From the NCBI RefSeq assembly GCF_004362715.1, contig NZ_SNYC01000003.1, positions 1,055,601 to 1,119,600 of the forward strand: a stretch of 64,000 bases of DNA, given 5' to 3'. This DNA comes from Pedobacter metabolipauper. GTDB taxonomy: Bacteria; Bacteroidota; Bacteroidia; Sphingobacteriales; Sphingobacteriaceae. The notes under the pieces are model-generated. The model was given only the letters and a program-made list of their open reading frames with translations. It searched no databases and was not told the origin of the DNA. A program made the position numbers and the translations under genes. This document shows positions 37,119 through 46,183 of this stretch, piece after piece. Each line of letters opens with the position of its first letter. Position 1 is the stretch's first letter.

Positions 37119-37139
37119 TAGATTTAAGGCTTAAATCTA
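37119..37139. repeat. Perfect 9-bp inverted repeat upstream of the DsbD-like gene
   Basis: TAGATTTAA (37119-37127) and TTAAATCTA (37131-37139) flank a 3-nt loop. It could be an operator or a leader hairpin close to the ribosome-binding region. Confidence 0.5.
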
Positions 37140-37228
37140 TATATTTTCCTATTAAAATGTATACAAAAAACAGAATTTGACATATCTTATAAAGTAAACA
37201 TCAAATAACAATAGGATATAAGAGGCAA

Positions 37229-38296
37229 TTAACCTTTAGGAAGCACAAAACGGAAAGTACTGCCCAGCCCCTCTTTACTTTCACACCAGATCTTACCATC
37301 ATGCCAGCCAACAATGGTTTTAACAATAGAAAGACCAAGACCCAATGTAGGCTCGCCATTTAGACCTGGCCTGCGGGCAGTCGTAAACTTCTCAAAGATC
37401 TCCCCAAGCTGATGCTTGGGAATACCAATACCATCGTCCGAAAAGCTAAAGCTAACCTGATTCTCGACTTCTGTGACCTCTATCCTGATTTTTCCTTGCG
37501 GACCAGTAAATTTCAATGCGTTAGAGATCAGGTTATTTACGATCTGCATAAATTTTGCCTCATCTACTTCGATGAATATTTCTGGCACTGAACTCGTAAG
37601 TGTAAAGCTTTTCTCAGCAAGATCTTCTGATCTTATGGATTCTTCCAGGTATTCGCGAAGTTTGTATACAATGTCTATTCGTTTTTTCACCAAAACTACT
37701 TCTGTGGTTTCTAAAAGCTCACGGGTTACCAGGTCACTGATCAGATCGATTGCCTGCTGAAGCACTTCTTCAATATATTGGGTTTTCTTACGCAAATCTG
37801 TTACACCGGTTTCCTTTTCCGCAATCTCCTTGTCAACAACATTGATTACAGACTTTGCCACATTTAACGGACCCCGAAGGTCGTGAGCCAGCATATGAAG
37901 AATAGAATTCTTCTTGTTGGTATATCTCGCAATGACCTCAGTATTTAGGGTCTCATCCGTAATATCGCATAAACTGCACAGCAGAAAAGGATTGGATTGT
38001 TCCCCAGCGAGAAATGGGCTGACCTGAAGCCAGCGCTCTGGTGAACCTGTATTCAGTTTCACTTTAATACTACCGGAAAATTCTCCATGTATTGCACGAC
38101 TGTATGCATCACTCAGTATTAACAAGTCTTCAGGAGAGATCAGTGCAATCAATGCATTGCTTAAATTCTCCTGATCTGCCTCCGAAACGATCCAATCAAA
38201 ATCAGGATGAAGAAATACAAGTTTTCCAGGATTAACCTGATAAACAACGTGAATATTTGGCCCAAATGGGAACGAGGGAGTCGCTAGTAATATCAT
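37229..38296 (-). CDS. PAS-containing sensor histidine kinase, orphan
   Basis: A 355-residue soluble kinase. An N-terminal PAS-like region (about 1-120, ending in the LCDITDETL PAC-type strand) leads to HisKA with the phospho-His in HMLAHDLRGPLNVAKS, then an HATPase with NLISNALKFTG, FSDDGIGIP and TLGLGLSIVKTIV. No membrane segment and no adjacent response regulator are present, so its partner is unknown. Its start overlaps the stop of the small gene upstream by 4 nt (ATGA). Confidence 0.9.
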   Translation of the reverse strand: MILLATPSFPFGPNIHVVYQVNPGKLVFLHPDFDWIVSEADQENLSNALIALISPEDLLILSDAYSRAIHGEFSGSIKVKLNTGSPERWLQVSPFLAGEQSNPFLLCSLCDITDETLNTEVIARYTNKKNSILHMLAHDLRGPLNVAKSVINVVDKEIAEKETGVTDLRKKTQYIEEVLQQAIDLISDLVTRELLETTEVVLVKKRIDIVYKLREYLEESIRSEDLAEKSFTLTSSVPEIFIEVDEAKFMQIVNNLISNALKFTGPQGKIRIEVTEVENQVSFSFSDDGIGIPKHQLGEIFEKFTTARRPGLNGEPTLGLGLSIVKTIVGWHDGKIWCESKEGLGSTFRFVLPKG

Positions 38297-38478
38297 TTAG
38301 AAACACCAACAAGCGGACGTTTATGATGGTCAGTCTGCTCAGCTGCCTTAACAGTACCATTATTGCACTTACCAAGCAGCGTATAGATCAGAATAAATAT
38401 GAGGATGGTTGACAAGCAACCACCACCCAATTTCTTAGCACCCCAGGCCGCTATAATTCCTCTGAAAAAGTTGTTCAT
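38293..38478 (-). CDS. Small single-helix membrane protein
   Basis: A 61-residue protein beginning MNNFFRGIIAAWGAKKLGGG, with one hydrophobic helix (LSTILIFILIYTLLG) and a basic tail. Family unknown, though Gly-rich N-terminal helices like this are common in small Bacteroidota proteins. Its stop codon overlaps the kinase start (ATGA), so it may be a small partner of that kinase. A tandem 17-bp duplication lies immediately upstream and spans the presumed ribosome-binding region. Confidence 0.6.
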   Translation of the reverse strand: MNNFFRGIIAAWGAKKLGGGCLSTILIFILIYTLLGKCNNGTVKAAEQTDHHKRPLVGVSK

Positions 38479-38511
38479 AATCGTTGCTTTTAAATAATCG
38501 TTGCTTTTAAA
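38478..38511. repeat. Tandem 17-bp duplication at a translation start
   Basis: TAATCGTTGCTTTTAAA is present twice head to tail (38478-38494 and 38495-38511). On the minus strand, one copy forms the 16 nt before the ATG of the 61-residue gene. Confidence 0.9.
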
Positions 38512-38651
38512 TATAAATAATCGAAATATCATCCTATCGATGTCTCTAATTAACATCAACCCGTTTGATAATGTTTTAGTTAAAAAACTTATATCATCAA
38601 TCGTATTTAAGCAAAATCAGAACATCAATTGTCACCTTCTGGCACAAACAA

Positions 38652-39143
38652 TTAACTCAATTTCCAGTCTGGTCTTTCAAAATGGCAAGTATATCCGTAT
38701 GGATTCTTTTGCAGATAGTCCTGGTGTTCCTGCTCAGCATTCCAAAAATCAGTCACCGGAACAACTTCCGTTACAATCTTTCCAGGCCAAACGCCAGAAG
38801 CTTCCATCTCTGCAATTAACGTATTTGCAGTTTCGCGTTGTATTTCATCCATAAAAAAGATGGCAGAACGGTAAGAAGTGCCAATATCATTTCCCTGTCT
38901 GTTACGGGTTGTCGGATCATGGATCTGGAAAAAATACTCGAGAAGTGTACGATATGATAATTTCTCCGGATCAAATATTATTTCAATGGCTTCAGCATGT
39001 GTGCCATGATTGCGGTAAGTTGCATTGGGAACGTCACCACCAGTATATCCTACTACTGTTGATATCACACCAGGATAATGGCGGAAAAGTTCTTCAACCC
39101 CCCAAAAACAACCGCCAGCGAGAATGGCTTTTTCAGTACTCAT
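38652..39143 (-). CDS. msrA: Peptide-methionine (S)-S-oxide reductase MsrA
   Basis: A 163-residue enzyme that repairs methionine-S-sulfoxide in proteins. The catalytic motif GGCFWGVEE has Cys12, and [16 protein letters not shown] and EDHQDYL-like ([10 protein letters not shown]) motifs complete the family pattern. No signal peptide, so it is cytosolic. Length is normal. It stands alone downstream of the TonB-dependent receptor gene on the same strand. Confidence 0.95.
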   Translation of the reverse strand: MSTEKAILAGGCFWGVEELFRHYPGVISTVVGYTGGDVPNATYRNHGTHAEAIEIIFDPEKLSYRTLLEYFFQIHDPTTRNRQGNDIGTSYRSAIFFMDEIQRETANTLIAEMEASGVWPGKIVTEVVPVTDFWNAEQEHQDYLQKNPYGYTCHFERPDWKLS

Positions 39144-39202
39144 ATCTTTCCTTTTTTTAATTAAACAAAGGTACGATGATGATGTGTAAAAGACAAGTAA
39201 CT

Positions 39203-41443
39203 TTAATTGGTCAAAACCCTGTCTTGCTCATCCCTGGCCCCGTTCCTGTCCCTGAGTCTTTTATTCTCTTTCGCATTCCTGCTGATCCGGTAGCTAAACG
39301 AAAGCATTACCGACCTGCTGTCTTTACGGTTCTCATAACTGGCATCCGATCCTGCAACATTTACGATCTTTCCCCGGGTAATTGCAGTGTAGAACAAATC
39401 GCTTCCGCTTAAACCAATTGAACCGTTTCCATTAAACAATTGCTGTTTAATACCCGCACGGAATGCAGCAATGCCCCTGGTTGTATTCTGTCCTGAAAAT
39501 GACCTGCCGCCCCAGTTCATCACCATTTCCGCAGTACAGCTTTTGCTAATATTGAACCGGTTAAACCAGTTAAAAGAATGTGCAAAATAAGCAGTATCTA
39601 CGCGTTTCCCATCCAAAAGAACATTCATATGTATCCGTTCTGGATTTACAGAAAAATCAGCATTCCACCATTTAAAGAGGTCTCTATTATAAGTGATCAT
39701 TGCACCCATAATCTGAAGATCACCCGTATTTTCAGGTCGCTTTACATAGATATCTGCCATTGGCCGGATCACCTGGCTGCTGATATTTGATAAGTCTGAA
39801 TAGTAAAGCACCGTATTTAGCTGCTCTTTAAACACATGCGTAAACTCAAAAGTATGGGTAAAATCAGGTTTTAAAAATGGATTTCCAGCCACCTGGTTAT
39901 ATCGCTGAACCAGCGACAGGAATGGATTTAGCTTATCATATCCCGGTCTCCCTATTCTTCTGCCATAGTTAAAGAAGAACTGGTTTATATTTTTAGCGTC
40001 AGGCTTAAACGAAATAAATAAGGTAGGGAAAGCGTTCAGGTAACTCCTGCTAAAGGAAGAATCTGCCACCATTGCATTCCCATACTGATGGCCGTCAGCA
40101 TGGGTCTGCTCGGCTCTTAAACCAGCTTTTACACCAAACCTCCCAAACGCTTTAAAGCCTTCCAAATAGGCTGCACCAATCGTTTCATCGTACAGGAAAC
40201 TGTTGGTACGGTTATAATCGGGCCGTTCTGCATCCCCCTCACCTGTAAAATAATTGGCCATATTATCTGTGCTTACCTTACTCATTTTTATTCCGGTACT
40301 TATCGTGATGTCATTTTTTAATGGCAGCGTAAAATCTGTCTTAGCCGAGTAGATCTTGATATTTCGCGGAAGCGCACCCCGGATTCTTTCGTTACTTAAA
40401 AGAACATCCTGCGGAGAATAGGTATGGTTACTAAAGATCTGGTCAATTTGTGTATGGTACTTGCCATAATCCAAATCTATACTTATCTCGGTTCCCAGCG
40501 AATCAAACTGATGAACCATATTTAAATTCAGCAGGTTGTTCCTCAGTTTATTATTTGCATCATTGGCCGAGAAAATGGACGAGTCAGGCAGGTACAAACT
40601 GTTGAGCATCAGGTTACGGTTGTCGCCCCTTTCAACCACAGAATTTCTTGCAGCATTCAGTATGATCCCCACAGTTGTCTTTTTATTCAAATAATAATCT
40701 GCGCCCAGCTTGGCATTTCCGTTGTTACGGGTATAAGCTATTTCGCTTTCCTGGTTTAATATCGCTGCTGCCGATCCATCTGGATTCAGAAAGCGCCGGA
40801 TAGCGGATGAGTTTTCGAAATCTTTGGGACTGCCAGCACCTGCATTCACAAACAGGTTTAACTTACCTACCCGGTAATTCATGTTCAAAGAGCCATTCAC
40901 CTTACGGTATACCCCGCTTCCCGCATTGCCAGAAACAGATACATTGTATCCAGGCTGCTTATTCTTTTTGGTGATGATGTTGATGATTCCCCCGCTGCCC
41001 GCAGCATCATACTTAGCAGGTGGATTGGGCATTAACTCTATCTTATCCAGTAAATCTGTTGGCAGCGACTTCAAATAGGCAGCGAGGTCTGCTCCAGACA
41101 AATATGTCGGCTTACCATCCACAAATATTGTAGCCCCCTTCCCCATTAAATTGACATTTCCGTCATCGGTTACCCGCAGTCCCGGTAGCCGGCCAAGAAG
41201 ATCCATAGCATCAGTACCAGCTGCTGTAGCAAAACCGGCAACATGAATCACTGTACGGTCTATCTTCCGCTCAATCATTTTCTTCCTAACATTAATGCTG
41301 ACTTCCTTTAACAGTTTTCCATCACTTAATGTGTCTTTTTTTAAGGTATCAATCAATTTCTTATCTTGGGCATTAACAGCAGCGAGTCCCGCAAAGTTGA
41401 GCAGGAACAAGAAGGCGAAGGAGGTAAAGTCTAATTTTTTCAT
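39203..41443 (-). CDS. TonB-dependent receptor-like outer-membrane protein
   Basis: A 746-residue exported protein with a signal peptide ([21 protein letters not shown]). A plug domain follows (about 40-150), with [32 protein letters not shown] and [12 protein letters not shown], then a C-terminal beta-barrel. It lacks the usual carboxypeptidase-like N-terminal domain and there is no SusD neighbour, so it is not a typical glycan importer; the substrate is unknown. Divergent from a LytS/LytTR pair that may regulate it. Confidence 0.87.
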   Translation of the reverse strand: MKKLDFTSFAFLFLLNFAGLAAVNAQDKKLIDTLKKDTLSDGKLLKEVSINVRKKMIERKIDRTVIHVAGFATAAGTDAMDLLGRLPGLRVTDDGNVNLMGKGATIFVDGKPTYLSGADLAAYLKSLPTDLLDKIELMPNPPAKYDAAGSGGIINIITKKNKQPGYNVSVSGNAGSGVYRKVNGSLNMNYRVGKLNLFVNAGAGSPKDFENSSAIRRFLNPDGSAAAILNQESEIAYTRNNGNAKLGADYYLNKKTTVGIILNAARNSVVERGDNRNLMLNSLYLPDSSIFSANDANNKLRNNLLNLNMVHQFDSLGTEISIDLDYGKYHTQIDQIFSNHTYSPQDVLLSNERIRGALPRNIKIYSAKTDFTLPLKNDITISTGIKMSKVSTDNMANYFTGEGDAERPDYNRTNSFLYDETIGAAYLEGFKAFGRFGVKAGLRAEQTHADGHQYGNAMVADSSFSRSYLNAFPTLFISFKPDAKNINQFFFNYGRRIGRPGYDKLNPFLSLVQRYNQVAGNPFLKPDFTHTFEFTHVFKEQLNTVLYYSDLSNISSQVIRPMADIYVKRPENTGDLQIMGAMITYNRDLFKWWNADFSVNPERIHMNVLLDGKRVDTAYFAHSFNWFNRFNISKSCTAEMVMNWGGRSFSGQNTTRGIAAFRAGIKQQLFNGNGSIGLSGSDLFYTAITRGKIVNVAGSDASYENRKDSRSVMLSFSYRISRNAKENKRLRDRNGARDEQDRVLTN

Positions 41444-41570
41444 GGTTTTAATTCTGATTATCTCCTGCTAAAGTAGTTTTCGTGATATCCCGCTGAGTGT
41501 GTAATCGTTGAACGTGGAAATCACCTCGACAAACGCCAAAAAACCGAAGGTTTGTTTTTAATAAATAGCT

Positions 41571-41578
41571 TAGTTTTG
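41571..41578 (+). promoter_or_regulatory. -7 element 4 nt before a kinase start codon
   Basis: TAGTTTTG matches TAnnTTTG exactly and ends 4 nt before the ATG at 41583. A TTTG at 41551-41554 is 16 nt upstream, closer than the usual spacing. A leaderless mRNA is suggested. Confidence 0.45.
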
Positions 41579-41582
41579 AACG

Positions 41583-42623
41583 ATGAAAAAGAAGACGGGG
41601 ATATTGATCGTAGTTTTCGTATTGTTTTATGCCATGATCCATTTAGGACGATACCTGCCCGATCTCTATACCGGCAAATTCAGCCTGGTTGATGAACGGG
41701 GATATGACGAGCGGCTGCTAAGCCTGGCTGCAGACCTGCTGATGTCCTTTCTATTTACCTTTAGTGCGTATTTAATGTTACACCGCTACTACCCCACCAG
41801 AAAATATGTTATCCTGGCTATTGGGCTTGTTTCTGTATTTATCATCTGCTTTATCGTGAGTTATATAGCTGCGCAATGGTTCACACCGCAACACATCCGG
41901 CTATCCGGATTTTTCAGAGAGAATGTTCTCTATAATGGTTTCTATACCATTTTTGCCATGGTATTTTACTTTGTACGTTATACCCAGTTTAAAGAACTGC
42001 AGCAGCGTGAACTAGCTCTTCAAAACCGGGATTCAGAACTTTCCTTTCTCCGGTCACAAATTAACCCTCATTTTTTATTTAACAACCTCAACAACATATA
42101 TTCGATGGTTTATCACAATTCCGACCAATCATTATCCGCCATATCCGGCTTGTCTGAATTGCTAAGGTATATGCTGTACGACACCAGTGAAACCATTACC
42201 CTGGAAAAGGAAGTCCATTACATCGAGAAATACATCGCATTGGAGCAGCTGCGTTTTGAAAAACCGGGTAAGCTTAATTTTACCTGGTCTGGCGATGCAC
42301 ATCAAATAAACTTGCCTCCATTATTACTCATTCCATTTATAGAAAATGCATTTAAGCATGGCGATATCGATTTCGAGCGCACCTGGCTGGATATTAGCAT
42401 CAGCACCACTCCCAATCATGAAATATTGCTTTGCTGCATAAATGATGTGGGTACAAAACGAAAAGACCAAACGGGGGGAATCGGTATTGAAAACGTTCGA
42501 AAACGACTTAACCTGCTCTATCCGCAGAACCACAATTTAAATATTGAGCAGCAACCCGGTAAATTTAAAGTGGAATTAAAACTTGGTAAGTACTCATCCC
42601 CTATACAAAAAAAACATTTATGA
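41583..42623 (+). CDS. LytS/YehU-type sensor histidine kinase
   Basis: A 346-residue kinase. The first 150 residues have four membrane helices with short loops. A coiled coil then leads to the His_kinase domain with NPHFLFNNLNNIYSM and the ATPase motifs LIPFIENAFKHGD and GGIGIENVRKRLNLL. It overlaps the LytTR gene by 4 nt (ATGA). Second LytS/LytTR pair of the window, divergent from the TonB-dependent receptor. Confidence 0.92.
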   Translation: MKKKTGILIVVFVLFYAMIHLGRYLPDLYTGKFSLVDERGYDERLLSLAADLLMSFLFTFSAYLMLHRYYPTRKYVILAIGLVSVFIICFIVSYIAAQWFTPQHIRLSGFFRENVLYNGFYTIFAMVFYFVRYTQFKELQQRELALQNRDSELSFLRSQINPHFLFNNLNNIYSMVYHNSDQSLSAISGLSELLRYMLYDTSETITLEKEVHYIEKYIALEQLRFEKPGKLNFTWSGDAHQINLPPLLLIPFIENAFKHGDIDFERTWLDISISTTPNHEILLCCINDVGTKRKDQTGGIGIENVRKRLNLLYPQNHNLNIEQQPGKFKVELKLGKYSSPIQKKHL

Positions 42624-43345
42624 AATCAGCTGGTTTAATGTCTTGTGTCATCGTTGATGATGAATTTCCTGCAGTAAAGCTTCTGGCAGATTATGTGCAG
42701 AAAACCAGCGGACTTGAATTGATGCTTAAAACTACGTCGGCACTTGAGGCACTTGGTTACATCAATGAAAACAAAGTCGACCTGGTTTTTATGGACGTAC
42801 AGATGCCGGAACTAAGTGGAATGGAACTGATTAATATTATCAAGAATACAGGCACAAAAGTAATTCTTACTACCGCTTACACCACATACGCCGTAGAGGG
42901 ATACGAGCATGATATAATTGATTACCTGTTAAAACCGATCACCCTGGAACGTTTCCTAATCTCGGTCAGTAAAGCACGGACACGCATAAACAGCGAAAAA
43001 GCTTTAGCAGAACCAGGTAAGACGCTGCCTGCACAGTATATTTTTGTAAAGACAGAATACCGCATACAAAAAGTTTCCCTTGCATCCATCCGGTATATTG
43101 AAGGACTGGGCGACTATATCACGTTACACACCACATCCGGCAAAATCCTGTCTCTTGAAAGGATGAAGAACATGGAAGAAATCCTTCCATCAGGCAGCTT
43201 CATCCGTATTCATAAATCATATATTATTAATATGGAACAGATAGACTTCATTGAAAAAGGCCGTATTATCATCAACAAAGAATATCTTCCCATAGGTGAA
43301 TCATACAAAGAGAAAGTAAAACAGCAATTGGGCTTACGTTCATAA
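42620..43345 (+). CDS. LytTR-family response regulator
   Basis: A 241-residue regulator. The receiver has IVDDEFP, the phospho-Asp in LVFMDVQMPELSG and DYLLKPITLERF. A LytTR domain (about 140-240; IRYIEGLGDYITLHT, IRIHKSYIINMEQI, LPIGESYKEKV) binds DNA. A downstream ATG (MSCVIVDDE) is an alternative start. Coupled to the kinase by an ATGA overlap. Confidence 0.93.
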   Translation: MKSAGLMSCVIVDDEFPAVKLLADYVQKTSGLELMLKTTSALEALGYINENKVDLVFMDVQMPELSGMELINIIKNTGTKVILTTAYTTYAVEGYEHDIIDYLLKPITLERFLISVSKARTRINSEKALAEPGKTLPAQYIFVKTEYRIQKVSLASIRYIEGLGDYITLHTTSGKILSLERMKNMEEILPSGSFIRIHKSYIINMEQIDFIEKGRIIINKEYLPIGESYKEKVKQQLGLRS

Positions 43346-43446
43346 GGCAGTCATAATTATTAAATGACTCAAAGAATGTTTGAACCAGTAAAATAATCTA
43401 CGAATAAAAATAACAGGTAATAATTTGTCCAAATAAACTGATTAAA

Positions 43447-44586
43447 TTACTTCAATAAGCCCTGGTAAAATGGCTTAAGCTGATTGGCAAGCATCAAATG
43501 GTCTTCTACGCTGGGATGTCCAGAACAACCATTTGCTTCCATTGGCGGAAAGAAAAATGTTTTTACAGGTTTGGCTGATGGATATAAAGAATCGATCTGA
43601 GTTTTGACCGATTTAAGACAATTTTCAAGTGTGCTACCAGAAGCACCTTTAACCATCGGGCTGCTTAATAACGCGATTTGAGCTTTTGGATATTTAGATT
43701 TAACCAGCTTAACAAAATTGACATAATTATTTACAAATATCTTCTCATCAAAAGGCTTTCTAGGTGTTTTCCCATCACCATTGCTCAGGTCATTGGTTCC
43801 TAAGGCGATGCTTACTATTTCCGGACTGTAAGTTTTAAAATCCCATTTATGGGCATTGTTCAATTGAAAATCTATATTTTCATAAACCTGCGGCATAGAA
43901 GGTCCATCCATATTCCATGTCCTGTAAATGCCAATACCGCTTACGCTGCTCAATATATAATTCATTCCCAAATCTCTGGCTACCCTTGGTCCATACGCCA
44001 TGTAGGCATTGTGCTGGTCATGGTAATCACCAGTACCGCAGGGAACATCTGATGGATCCGATGCTGCACCACAGGTAATGCTGTTACCAATAAATTCAAT
44101 CAAGGGTGTTTTAGAAACCGATATTGATTTGACGTGATCAGCAGCCACTTTAGAGATTACCACTGCACCAGTATGTGCTTCTGTAGCTTTATAGATTCGT
44201 ATGGTATGTTCAACTTTCTCAACGTTCTCAACGCTCTCAACGTTCTCAACGTTGCCAGCAATGTTTATAATGATTGGTTCGTTCGGATGGCCATTGATCC
44301 GGATCCGTTTCTGATACACACCATCCAACTCATACTGAATATAGTTGTGATCATTTTCATTTTTAACGGATACATATAATGCACATTGGCTGCCCTTAAA
44401 TTTAAACCCAAAGTGTGAAGCAGAACTGATCAGTTCCAAATTATTTTGTGCATTGAACAAATACCTGCCATATGGCTTCAATTTAGATGCAGACAGTGTA
44501 TCTGTATAATTCTCGTTTGCATGGACGCAGCTAATTTGAATCGAGCAAACCATGATGGTCAATAGGAAAAATATTCTGCGCTTCAT
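43447..44586 (-). CDS. SGNH/GDSL hydrolase, CE2-like acetylesterase
   Basis: A 379-residue exported protein with a signal peptide (FFLLTIMVCSIQISCVHA). Domain 1 (about 30-130) is a jelly roll (GFKFKGSQCALYVSVKN, YQKRIRINGH). Domain 2 (about 155-379) is SGNH: block I IEFIGNSITCG with the Ser, block III ALGTNDLSNG, block V HPSVEDH. This two-domain layout is that of CE2 acetyl-xylan esterases. The linker holds an in-frame 9-bp repeat giving [16 protein letters not shown], absent from family members I know. It may deacetylate plant glycans outside the cytosol. Confidence 0.85.
   Translation of the reverse strand: MKRRIFFLLTIMVCSIQISCVHANENYTDTLSASKLKPYGRYLFNAQNNLELISSASHFGFKFKGSQCALYVSVKNENDHNYIQYELDGVYQKRIRINGHPNEPIIINIAGNVENVESVENVEKVEHTIRIYKATEAHTGAVVISKVAADHVKSISVSKTPLIEFIGNSITCGAASDPSDVPCGTGDYHDQHNAYMAYGPRVARDLGMNYILSSVSGIGIYRTWNMDGPSMPQVYENIDFQLNNAHKWDFKTYSPEIVSIALGTNDLSNGDGKTPRKPFDEKIFVNNYVNFVKLVKSKYPKAQIALLSSPMVKGASGSTLENCLKSVKTQIDSLYPSAKPVKTFFFPPMEANGCSGHPSVEDHLMLANQLKPFYQGLLK
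44210..44254. repeat. 9-bp tandem repeat (TCAACGTTC), 5 units, inside the esterase gene
   Basis: The plus strand reads TCAACTTTC, TCAACGTTC, TCAACGCTC, TCAACGTTC, TCAACGTTG. It is coding on the minus strand, in frame, as VEN/VES/VEK triplets. The same unit occurs at 53992-54108. Confidence 0.9.
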
Positions 44587-44710
44587 AATTTACCGTTTAT
44601 GTAACACAATAATATTGAAACAAAAGATATTAAAGGCTTTTCGACAAAAAAATACCATGAAATGGTTGAAAAGTACGCTTGCAAAAACATTTGACTTCAA
44701 AATCAGATCT

Positions 44711-44736
44711 AAAACAAAAGGCCCCTTACGGGGCCT
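44711..44736 (-). terminator. Intrinsic terminator after the YtxH gene
   Basis: Read on the minus strand, GGCCCC-GTAA-GGGGCC is a perfect 6-bp G/C stem followed by TTTTGTTTT. It lies about 65 nt after the YtxH stop. Confidence 0.8.
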
Positions 44737-44800
44737 ATGATTAAATGATCTTGTCTTTTAAAAGGTTTAATAATCCCATAAACCTCAATCACATCTATTT

Positions 44801-45103
44801 TTATTCAGCATGAGCCGCAGCAACATGTGCATCATGGATCAATGACTTAATATCAGATTTCGGCTTTTTATAGCTAACAGTATCCTGATGCTCGGGTTCA
44901 GTTTCTTCTGGTTCTTCTACAGAATTTCCCAGTAAACCATTGGCTGCATCTTTAATTTTTTTTCTGGCAGACTCGCCACTTTCTGGCGCAAACAGAACGC
45001 CGACAACTGCACCCACAGCAAGACCGGCCAATAAAGCAATCACTGCAGGCGTTCTGCTGCTTGATGATGCAAAAAGAGATTCTATTAATTTATCGTTTCT
45101 CAT
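44801..45103 (-). CDS. YtxH-domain protein
   Basis: A 100-residue protein. The YtxH signature is a hydrophobic Gly/Val-rich helix (ALLAGLAVGAVVGVLFAPESG) followed by SARKKIKDAA. A low-complexity acidic and basic tail follows. The start is the ATG at 45103 (MRNDKLIESLF), the family start; the open frame extends 39 codons upstream but over the intergenic region. YtxH-type proteins are small stress-related membrane proteins. The gene is followed by a terminator. Confidence 0.85.
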   Translation of the reverse strand: MRNDKLIESLFASSSSRTPAVIALLAGLAVGAVVGVLFAPESGESARKKIKDAANGLLGNSVEEPEETEPEHQDTVSYKKPKSDIKSLIHDAHVAAAHAE

Positions 45104-45152
45104 AATAGTAGGTTTTAAACAGAACAGCACATAAGGCTTAATTGTTTGTGTT

Positions 45153-45413
45153 TTATTGATTGCTTTCCTGACGGGTAGCTTCCTGACGTCTTGTATCTGT
45201 GGTATCAGTACCCGTTCCATTACTTCCAGACAAACTGCCGGTATTGGTTATCGTATCTGTTCCAGACGTATCAGCCGAAGCTGTGGTATTGGTGTCAATT
45301 TGAGTCGTGGCACGTTCTTCCGGAGAAGAACATGCTGCCATTACGCCAAATACCATAAAGGCGGTCAGCATAAGCGGCACCAGTTTTGATTTTGGTTGAT
45401 TGATTTTTTTCAT
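45153..45413 (-). CDS. Small Thr/Asp/Ser-rich lipoprotein
   Basis: An 86-residue protein with a lipoprotein signal (LVPLMLTAFMVFGVMAAC) and the lipobox Cys near residue 27, followed by a Thr/Ser/Asp/Asn-rich tail ending TRRQEATRQESNQ. No folded domain is visible. It resembles the lipoprotein at 2410 in layout only. It lies 49 nt upstream of the YtxH gene on the same strand, so both may belong to one stress operon. Confidence 0.7.
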   Translation of the reverse strand: MKKINQPKSKLVPLMLTAFMVFGVMAACSSPEERATTQIDTNTTASADTSGTDTITNTGSLSGSNGTGTDTTDTRRQEATRQESNQ

Positions 45414-45529
45414 GATGGTTGATTAATTAGCAATTAATTAACAACACTCCTTCTGTTAGGTTTTCAGAATTTATATAAATCAAGTATTGCCAGCACAAAC
45501 ACGGCCATTTGATTCCTTTATAACGCTGG

Positions 45530-45991
45530 CTATTTTGATTTAACAGGCTTTTGTTTGAACAACTTATAAGAGAAACCTTTATCATGATCTCCAAGTACAG
45601 ACACAAAGAGTGTCGTATCATTCAACTTTGTATATTGAACCTTCTTCGGGAAATCATGTGCTTCATTTTCGAATGAAAATTTATCCTTTACAGCTTTATT
45701 CCATTTAAAATCAACAGGCTGGCCATTATTCTGATTCGGTACTTTTGCAGTATATAAAATGTGATCCTTATGCTCTTTTATGGTCAAAGATTCAGTGACC
45801 TGTTTCTCACCAGCTTTGATTTTGTAAGAAAAGCCCTCTAATGAGCCATCATCATTTATACGCCATGTTTCATAACTTTCTTTGTTCTCTACTTTCCAGG
45901 TTCCTGTAAAAAAAACCAATTCTTTAATCCCATTGCTTTGCAATGCGAAATGAAAGGTCATCCATGCAAATAGCATACCTATTGTTTTCAT
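45530..45991 (-). CDS. DUF6265-like exported protein
   Basis: A 153-residue protein with a possible signal sequence (TIGMLFAWMTFHFALQ). The lipocalin-like motif FFTGTWKVENKESYETW, then SYKIKAGEKQVTESLTI and FENEAHDFPKKVQYTKL, match DUF6265/DUF1579-like proteins, which are beta-barrels of unknown ligand. The neighbours do not suggest an operon. Confidence 0.75.
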   Translation of the reverse strand: MKTIGMLFAWMTFHFALQSNGIKELVFFTGTWKVENKESYETWRINDDGSLEGFSYKIKAGEKQVTESLTIKEHKDHILYTAKVPNQNNGQPVDFKWNKAVKDKFSFENEAHDFPKKVQYTKLNDTTLFVSVLGDHDKGFSYKLFKQKPVKSK

Positions 45992-46035
45992 GATCCATAG
46001 ATTAATTTGAATTAAAGATACAAATCACAAAACAA

Positions 46036-46067
46036 TTTGGATACATGGCATTCACAGTATATCTTTA
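46036..46067 (+). promoter_or_regulatory. Promoter of the microORF-DUF4180 unit
   Basis: TTTG (46036-46039), a 20-nt spacer and TATCTTTA (46060-46067) match the Bacteroidota consensus with one mismatch. The first start codon is 26 nt downstream. Confidence 0.55.
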
Positions 46068-46093
46068 TATATTTAGCATATCATCTTATAACT

Positions 46094-46180
46094 ATGGAAG
46101 TTTTATTAGAAATATTATTTGCGGCGGTTACCGGTTACTGGAAGCAGATTGGAGAACTAATGTGGAACCGGGATAAATAA
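46094..46180 (+). CDS. 28-residue microprotein ORF upstream of DUF4180
   Basis: An ATG-initiated frame of 28 codons (MEVLLEILFAAVTGYW, then KQIGELMWNRDK) ends at TAA only 3 nt before the DUF4180 start. It forms a short amphipathic, partly hydrophobic helix. A promoter lies 26 nt upstream, so it would be the first gene on the message. It could be a leader peptide or a coupled small membrane peptide; I do not recognise it. Confidence 0.45.
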   Translation: MEVLLEILFAAVTGYWKQIGELMWNRDK

Positions 46181-46183
46181 GAA

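Noticed and set aside
39203..41443. SusC-type glycan importer
   Set aside because: No SusD neighbour and no carboxypeptidase-like N-terminal extension.
44210..44254. CRISPR or IS-derived repeat
   Set aside because: A 9-bp in-frame repeat in a coding sequence with no inverted terminal repeats or transposase.
44657..44740. 27-codon plus-strand ORF ahead of the YtxH terminator
   Set aside because: Its end is formed by the terminator hairpin and no promoter or homology is visible.
45153..45413. Paralogue of the 2410 lipoprotein
   Set aside because: Only the lipobox and low-complexity composition are shared; there is no alignable core.
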